DNA of 11,013 bases. Origin: Cytophagales bacterium (GTDB lineage: Bacteria > Bacteroidota > Bacteroidia > Cytophagales > Cyclobacteriaceae). Below, in pieces: positions 6,796 to 11,013 of the stretch (within the stretch, counting starts at the first letter, position 1; each line of letters opens with the position of its first letter). Both the position numbers and the translations under genes were made by a program. The notes under the pieces are model-generated. The model saw nothing but the letters and a program-made list of their open reading frames with translations. It was not told the DNA's origin and ran no database searches. Location of the stretch: positions 1-11,013 of the forward strand of contig DPSB01000545.1 of the NCBI GenBank assembly GCA_003537495.1, given 5' to 3'.

Positions 6796-7600
6796 GAGTT
6801 ATACTAACACTTTTTTGTTTTTGATGCTTTTGGTGGTGGGTACTTCTTGTGTCACTAATAAGAAGTTTGTGCTGCTTCAAAAGGATGACTTGCATAATAA
6901 GAATCTATCCAAGGATAGTGTGGTGCGATCTTACCAGCCGGCTACTTTTGAATATAAGTTACAACCAGAAGACATTGTATATGTAACTTTTGAGAGTTTA
7001 ACACCTGATGACTACGATTTTCTCAACCAGAATCCTATGATGCAGGGCGGTGGTAATATGAATCTTCAGGCAGGAAATGCATTACTCATTGGCGAGTTAT
7101 TGGATTACAAGGGAGAAATTCCATTTCCTTTTTTAGGAAAAGTAAAACTTGGTGGATTATCTGTATTTGAGGCCCAAGATAGATTGCAGGCTATTGCGGA
7201 GCAGTATCTTGATAAGCCAGTAGTTAAAGTGCGGTTGATTAATTTTCGGTTTACGGTACTAGGGGAGGTGAATAAAGAGGGCACTATAAATATTAATAAT
7301 AATCGGGTCACAATGCTCGAAGCACTTGGACTTGCTGGGGGTATGACTGACCTTGCTGACCGTGCGAATATTAAGTTGATAAGGCAGATTAATGGTAAAA
7401 CGGAAATCCAATATCTGAATCTGCTTGATGAAGATTTTATTAATTCTCCGTACTACTATATTTATCAAAATGATGTGTTGATGGTTTCTTCTCTAAAGCA
7501 GCGACCTTATCGCAAGTATTTTGGTCAGAATATTTCACTTGTATTGTCCTCGCTTACATTGCTGTTGTTAACCATTTCTGTGATCAATCCAACTAAATAA
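6794..7600 (+). CDS. Wza-like polysaccharide export lipoprotein
   Basis: 268 residues. The N-terminal signal (FLFLMLLVVGTSC) ends in a lipobox-like GTSC, with Cys19 as the probable lipidated residue; Gly at -3 is looser than the classical lipobox. A polysaccharide export (PES) domain covers about 50-148, starting with YKLQPEDIVYV and including GKVKLGGLSVFEAQDRL. One SLBB domain follows at about 152-232 (FTVLGEVNKEGTININ, MLEALGLAGGM, NDVLMV). A C-terminal hydrophobic helix spans about 247-264. Known: Wza-type proteins form the outer-membrane channel for capsule or EPS and work with a Wzc-type kinase. E. coli Wza is about 380 residues, so this is the short Bacteroidetes form with one SLBB domain. 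It abuts the kinase gene with no intervening base. Another ATG 11 bp upstream is in a frame that stops at once. Confidence 0.9.
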   Translation: MSYTNTFLFLMLLVVGTSCVTNKKFVLLQKDDLHNKNLSKDSVVRSYQPATFEYKLQPEDIVYVTFESLTPDDYDFLNQNPMMQGGGNMNLQAGNALLIGELLDYKGEIPFPFLGKVKLGGLSVFEAQDRLQAIAEQYLDKPVVKVRLINFRFTVLGEVNKEGTININNNRVTMLEALGLAGGMTDLADRANIKLIRQINGKTEIQYLNLLDEDFINSPYYYIYQNDVLMVSSLKQRPYRKYFGQNISLVLSSLTLLLLTISVINPTK

Positions 7601-9985
7601 ATGGCGGACTCATTATTTGAACAGGAGTTGCAACAGACTCCACAAGGATTTACACTTGATTTTAAGCGGGTATTGTCACGGGCCATCCGCTTCTGGTACG
7701 TGATAGTGATATCTTTACGTGTTGCTTTTGCTATTGCTTTTTACAAAAACCGATACACACAACGAGTATATCCAATTACAGCCTCTATTTTAATTAAAGA
7801 AATGCAAGAAACGGGTGGCGCAGAAATCCTCTACAAAAACTCGCTAATCGATCCCTATCGCAATTATCTGAATGAACCCTACATTATTCGTTCCTATCCG
7901 CTTATCGAAAAGGTGGTTAAGGACCTCAACTTTCATATTAGTTTTTCAGAGGAAGGTTATATTGTAACCAGCGAAGTTTACACAGACTTTCCGGTTAAGG
8001 CCTATTGGTGCAATCCCGATGAAGTTACTACTGGTAATTTTATTTTTACACTAATAGATGAAAACCGCTACTCTTTGTCTAGGCTATCAAAACAAAATAA
8101 GGAAGTAAAGGCAGAAGTTTTTAACTTGAATGACTCTATTACTTTTCAGGATTTTTCACTTTGTATAAAGCGAGTAAAAGGAAATCGGTCTAGTACTTTT
8201 ATAGGGAAGCCATTTATTCTGGAGATCAAAAATCCAACAAGTGTTGCGGGCTCCTATATCAGTAGGTTAAAAGTTGAATGGGCTGAGTTAGGTGCAGGAA
8301 TCATAAATCTAAGTCTTACAGGAACTAATTACCAAAAGGAAGTAGATTTTCTGAATGCACTCGTAACCATCTATGGTGATCAAGACCTGGAGAAAAAAAA
8401 TGAAGCAGCTTCCCGCACAGTAGCTTTTATTACCCGGCAGTTGAACGACATTCGGGATTCCCTTCGTATTGTTGAGTACCAGCTTGAGCGTTTTGGAAAT
8501 AGTTCTCGAATGAAAGATATGAGTTCGGATGCTCAACGACTTATGGTTAGGCTGGAGACGTTTGAAGTTCAACGTGCCGAATTGTTAATTCGTCAGAATT
8601 ATTTCCAGTATCTTGATGAATACCTGCTGCAGAGAGATAAGAATTTGGATCAAATAATATTGCCCTCCTCTATGGGTATTTCTGACCCTATTCTTACATC
8701 GTTACTTGGTAAAATGGTAGAAGAGCAACAGCAAATAAAAATGGTTGCAGATCCTGAACGCAGAAATCCGCTTTTGCTGAACCGCCTAGAAAGTATTAAC
8801 CGCTTGAAGCAGGATGTTGGGGAAGCGCTCAAGACTTTAAAATCTACGGATAAAATCAAAATGGATTTCCTTACCCGACAATTTGCTGATGTTGAAAAAC
8901 AACTTGGGCTCCTTCCTGCTTCAGAACGTCAACTTGTTGCAGTTCAAAGAAATTACTCCCTGTTGGAGAATTTGTATGTATTTCTCATGCAGAAGTTTTC
9001 GGAAGCCAATATCTCTAAAGCAGCTAATATATCTGATATTATGCTGGTTAATCCCCCAATGCGAGGCGGAGCTATTTCACCAAAGCCAATACAGAATTAT
9101 ACAATTGCCTTGATTTTGGGTCTTGCTATTCCTTTCGGTCTATTTGTGTTATTTGAGTTGGTTAATAATAGAGTTCAGTCAAAAGAGGATATAGAGAAGA
9201 TGAGTTCAATGCCTTTTCTGGGTGGGGTTGGTCATAATAATTCAGGCAATAATTTAACAGTAAAACATAGCCCCAAATCCGGAGTAGCTGAGTCGTTCCG
9301 GGCACTTAGGTCAAACCTCAACTACTTTACTAGCAATAAAACAAAGCAAATCTTCATGGTTAGTAGTTCCATCAGTGGAGAAGGAAAAACATTTACTACC
9401 ATTAACTTAGCTACTGTGTTTGCACTCTCTGGAAAGAAGACACTGATTGTTGGAGCCGATATGCGCAGGCCTAAAATTTTTGAAGATTTTAATTGTTTAA
9501 ATACCACTGGGTTGAGTACTTACCTTTCAGGGTTAAATCAATTTAGTGAGGTTGTTCAATGTACCGAAATCGAAAATTTATTTCTAATCAGTGGAGGTCC
9601 AGTTCCTCCAAATCCTTCCGAACTATTATTGACCGATCGCTTCGATGTCTTTATTAAAACGGCTTTAGAAGGATTTGATTTTGTGATCATCGATACCCCT
9701 CCATTGGCCCTTGTTACAGATGCCTTTGTAATTTCTAAATTTGTCGATCATACCGTGTTCGTGTTACGACAAAATTACTCACCCAAAGAATTTGTGCGCA
9801 GTATTGATGAATTTTACCGCTCTGGTAAACTTAAAAACATGAGTATCATGCTGAATGATATTTATAAATCTGGCTTGGGTTATGGTTACGGACAAAGTTA
9901 TGCCTACCAATATGGGTACGGTTATGGGTACGGGTATGGCTATGGTAGTAAAAAGAGGAATGGGCAGGGGTATTATGAAGATTAA
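7601..9985 (+). CDS. Wzc-like BY-kinase with Wzz chain-length domain
   Basis: 794 residues, an inner-membrane co-polymerase and autokinase in one chain. TM1 is at about 31-48 and TM2 at about 501-521, bracketing a large periplasmic region with predicted coiled coil (about 270-430) and a GNVR-like segment starting PASERQL (439). The cytoplasmic domain has ESFRALR (564-570), matching the ExxRxxR oligomerisation motif, Walker A SISGEGKT (590-597), Walker A' GADMRRP (618-624) and Walker B VIIDTPP with Asp698. The C-terminus is a tyrosine cluster of 12 Tyr between 761 and 792, mostly Gly-Tyr repeats. Known: cycles of tail autophosphorylation control polymer length and export through Wza. Odd points: the first Asp of the canonical Walker A' (DxD) is Gly618, and Arg40 lies inside TM1. 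Coupled directly to wza upstream; the flippase starts 11 bp after its stop. Confidence 0.94.
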   Translation: MADSLFEQELQQTPQGFTLDFKRVLSRAIRFWYVIVISLRVAFAIAFYKNRYTQRVYPITASILIKEMQETGGAEILYKNSLIDPYRNYLNEPYIIRSYPLIEKVVKDLNFHISFSEEGYIVTSEVYTDFPVKAYWCNPDEVTTGNFIFTLIDENRYSLSRLSKQNKEVKAEVFNLNDSITFQDFSLCIKRVKGNRSSTFIGKPFILEIKNPTSVAGSYISRLKVEWAELGAGIINLSLTGTNYQKEVDFLNALVTIYGDQDLEKKNEAASRTVAFITRQLNDIRDSLRIVEYQLERFGNSSRMKDMSSDAQRLMVRLETFEVQRAELLIRQNYFQYLDEYLLQRDKNLDQIILPSSMGISDPILTSLLGKMVEEQQQIKMVADPERRNPLLLNRLESINRLKQDVGEALKTLKSTDKIKMDFLTRQFADVEKQLGLLPASERQLVAVQRNYSLLENLYVFLMQKFSEANISKAANISDIMLVNPPMRGGAISPKPIQNYTIALILGLAIPFGLFVLFELVNNRVQSKEDIEKMSSMPFLGGVGHNNSGNNLTVKHSPKSGVAESFRALRSNLNYFTSNKTKQIFMVSSSISGEGKTFTTINLATVFALSGKKTLIVGADMRRPKIFEDFNCLNTTGLSTYLSGLNQFSEVVQCTEIENLFLISGGPVPPNPSELLLTDRFDVFIKTALEGFDFVIIDTPPLALVTDAFVISKFVDHTVFVLRQNYSPKEFVRSIDEFYRSGKLKNMSIMLNDIYKSGLGYGYGQSYAYQYGYGYGYGYGYGSKKRNGQGYYED
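9881..9947 (+). repeat. Gly-Tyr codon repeat in the kinase tail
   Basis: An imperfect 6-bp array of the TAYGGN type, interrupted at 9893-9910 by Gln, Ser, Ala and Gln codons. It encodes 10 of the 12 tail tyrosines. The unit length of six keeps the reading frame on gain or loss of copies, so the number of phosphorylatable tyrosines could vary. Synonymous third-base differences (TAT/TAC, GGT/GGG/GGC) make the array less prone to slippage than a pure repeat. Confidence 0.8.
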
Positions 9986-9996
9986 AATTCTAAGGG

Positions 9997-11013
9997 GTGT
10001 CTTTAGCACAGAAAGCAGGTAAGGCAGCCACACTTCTAATATTTCGAAAAGGCTGGTCAACCTTAGTTAATTTGGGTGTAATGGCCATATTGGCTCGCCA
10101 ACTGAATAAGGAGGATTTTGGAATTGTTGCAATATCATCCGTATTCCTGTCCTTAGTGTCCAGTGTTGGAATTGGTGGGCTTGGTGACTATATTATTTTT
10201 TATAAGGACCAGCACGAAGGCGAGATCAGGCAGGCTATTTTTTGGCTTAATCTCTTAGTTACTTTTTTAATAGTTATTCCTGTTTTTGGATTAGCCCATT
10301 GGTGGGCTAGTTTTTACGGCTCACCAGGTATTGAACAAATTTTATACCTTATAACTATTACCTTTATTTTTGAAATGCTTTCAACCGTACCCCGAAGCAT
10401 TTTAAGAAGGCAGTTAGATTATCAGGCAATAGTTACAATCACTACCATTTTCGCAACGACAATCTCAATAGGAAAGGTAGCCTTTGCCCTAACTGGTTGG
10501 GGTGTATATAGCATTATTTTGCCATCATTGATCATCACACCAATTCAAACTGCGGTTTTTTATTATCAAGCAAAATTTACCCCAACACTAAACCTTTGCT
10601 TGCATAGGTGGCAAGAAGTGGTTAAGTATGTAAAGTATGTGGCGGGTGGGCAATTAATTACAAAATTAGTTAATGAGGGTGATACCCTGATCGTTGGTAA
10701 ATTATTGGGAATGGAGAAGTTGGGGGTCTATAATCTTGCATTCGGGATAGGAAATATATTTAAGAATCAAGTACTTCCAATTGTTACTGAAGTTACTCTT
10801 CCTACTTTTTCAAAAATAGCACATGATCAAGAACGTTTAAGGAATGCATTTATCAAGCTGATTAGTGTTATTGCCTTGATATCTTTTCCAACTCTTTTTA
10901 TACTCCAGGCATTAGCAGAACCATTTGTTCTGTTTTTATATGGACCCAAATGGAGTGAGGCAATTATACCTTTACAAATACTAATTATTTTTACAGTTTC
11001 ACGATCAATTTCA
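9997..11013 (+). CDS. Wzx-like oligosaccharide flippase (3' end beyond window)
   Basis: 339 codons are present and remain open at the right edge. GTG 9997 is chosen because an in-frame TAA lies at 9991-9993 and the next in-frame ATG (10081) would remove the start of the first membrane helix. The N-terminus (SLAQKAGKAATLLIFRKGWSTLVNLGVMAIL in two parts) and LARQLNKEDFGIVAI are typical of the MOP/PST flippases of the WzxC/TuaB group (polysaccharide synthesis family). Many hydrophobic helices follow, with FIFEMLSTVPRSILRRQLDY and GDTLIVGKLLGMEKLGVYNLAF as further family blocks. Known: these proteins flip undecaprenyl-linked repeat units to the periplasmic side for polymerisation. About 100-150 residues should lie beyond the edge. 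It follows the kinase gene by 11 bp, so it is almost certainly in the same operon. No glycosyltransferase precedes it in this window. Confidence 0.92.
   Translation, partial: MSLAQKAGKAATLLIFRKGWSTLVNLGVMAILARQLNKEDFGIVAISSVFLSLVSSVGIGGLGDYIIFYKDQHEGEIRQAIFWLNLLVTFLIVIPVFGLAHWWASFYGSPGIEQILYLITITFIFEMLSTVPRSILRRQLDYQAIVTITTIFATTISIGKVAFALTGWGVYSIILPSLIITPIQTAVFYYQAKFTPTLNLCLHRWQEVVKYVKYVAGGQLITKLVNEGDTLIVGKLLGMEKLGVYNLAFGIGNIFKNQVLPIVTEVTLPTFSKIAHDQERLRNAFIKLISVIALISFPTLFILQALAEPFVLFLYGPKWSEAIIPLQILIIFTVSRSIS

Noticed and set aside
9974..10021. 15-codon ATG frame across the wzc-wzx junction
   Set aside because: It overlaps the wzc tail, has no recognisable features, and ends at the wzx N-terminus in another frame; probably chance.
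8309..10060. Minus-strand open frames opposite the kinase gene
   Set aside because: They are antisense to a single well-supported 794-codon gene and encode low-complexity sequence opposite the Gly-Tyr repeats.
10081..10083. ATG at 10081 as the flippase start
   Set aside because: It would delete 28 residues including the conserved start of the first membrane helix; GTG 9997 keeps the full family N-terminus.

Overview
The window looks like chromosomal DNA of a Bacteroidetes bacterium, most likely of the Cytophagales/Cytophagia type (inference). The grounds are an exact Bacteroidetes-style promoter (TTG-N20-TAGGTTTG), the near absence of Shine-Dalgarno sequences, an UpxY-type NusG paralog, a short Wza-like export lipoprotein with a C-terminal membrane helix, and a Wzc-like tyrosine kinase fused to its Wzz-type chain regulator.

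Layout. Bases 1-2123 (minus strand) hold most of a penicillin-acylase-family Ntn hydrolase whose C-terminus lies beyond the left edge. A 101-bp divergent spacer separates it from a plus-strand series that runs to the right edge: a KdsC-like HAD phosphatase (2225-2767); a tightly overlapping sugar trio of Gfo/Idh/MocA dehydrogenase, left-handed beta-helix acetyltransferase and DegT/StrS aminotransferase (2845-5547); an UpxY-like NusG paralog (5566-6069); a winged-helix protein with a degenerate nucleotidyltransferase domain (6118-6663); a 130-bp spacer with a promoter and an RNA hairpin; a Wza-like outer-membrane lipoprotein (6794-7600); a Wzc-like BY-kinase (7601-9985); and the first 339 codons of a Wzx-like flippase starting at GTG 9997.

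How the genes fit together. The trio matches the WbpB-WbpD-WbpE (WlbA-WlbB-WlbC) set that turns UDP-GlcNAc-uronate into UDP-2,3-diacetamido-2,3-dideoxyglucuronate, an acidic sugar donor for capsule, EPS or O-antigen. The UDP-GlcNAc 6-dehydrogenase (WbpA), the glycosyltransferases and the polymerase are not in the window; some probably lie to the right. The flippase, Wzc and Wza supply a Wzx/Wzy-type assembly and export route. UpxY and the winged-helix protein sit between the precursor genes and the export genes and are the likely control point. Sampled 60-base lines fall from about half GC on the left to about one third in wzc, as is common on entering a variable polysaccharide locus.

Most unusual parts: the two-regulator cassette with a perfect 7-bp inverted repeat (6071-6087) in front of the winged-helix gene, the structured spacer before wza, and the Gly-Tyr repeat tail of the kinase. 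No RNA genes, insertion sequences or CRISPR arrays were seen.
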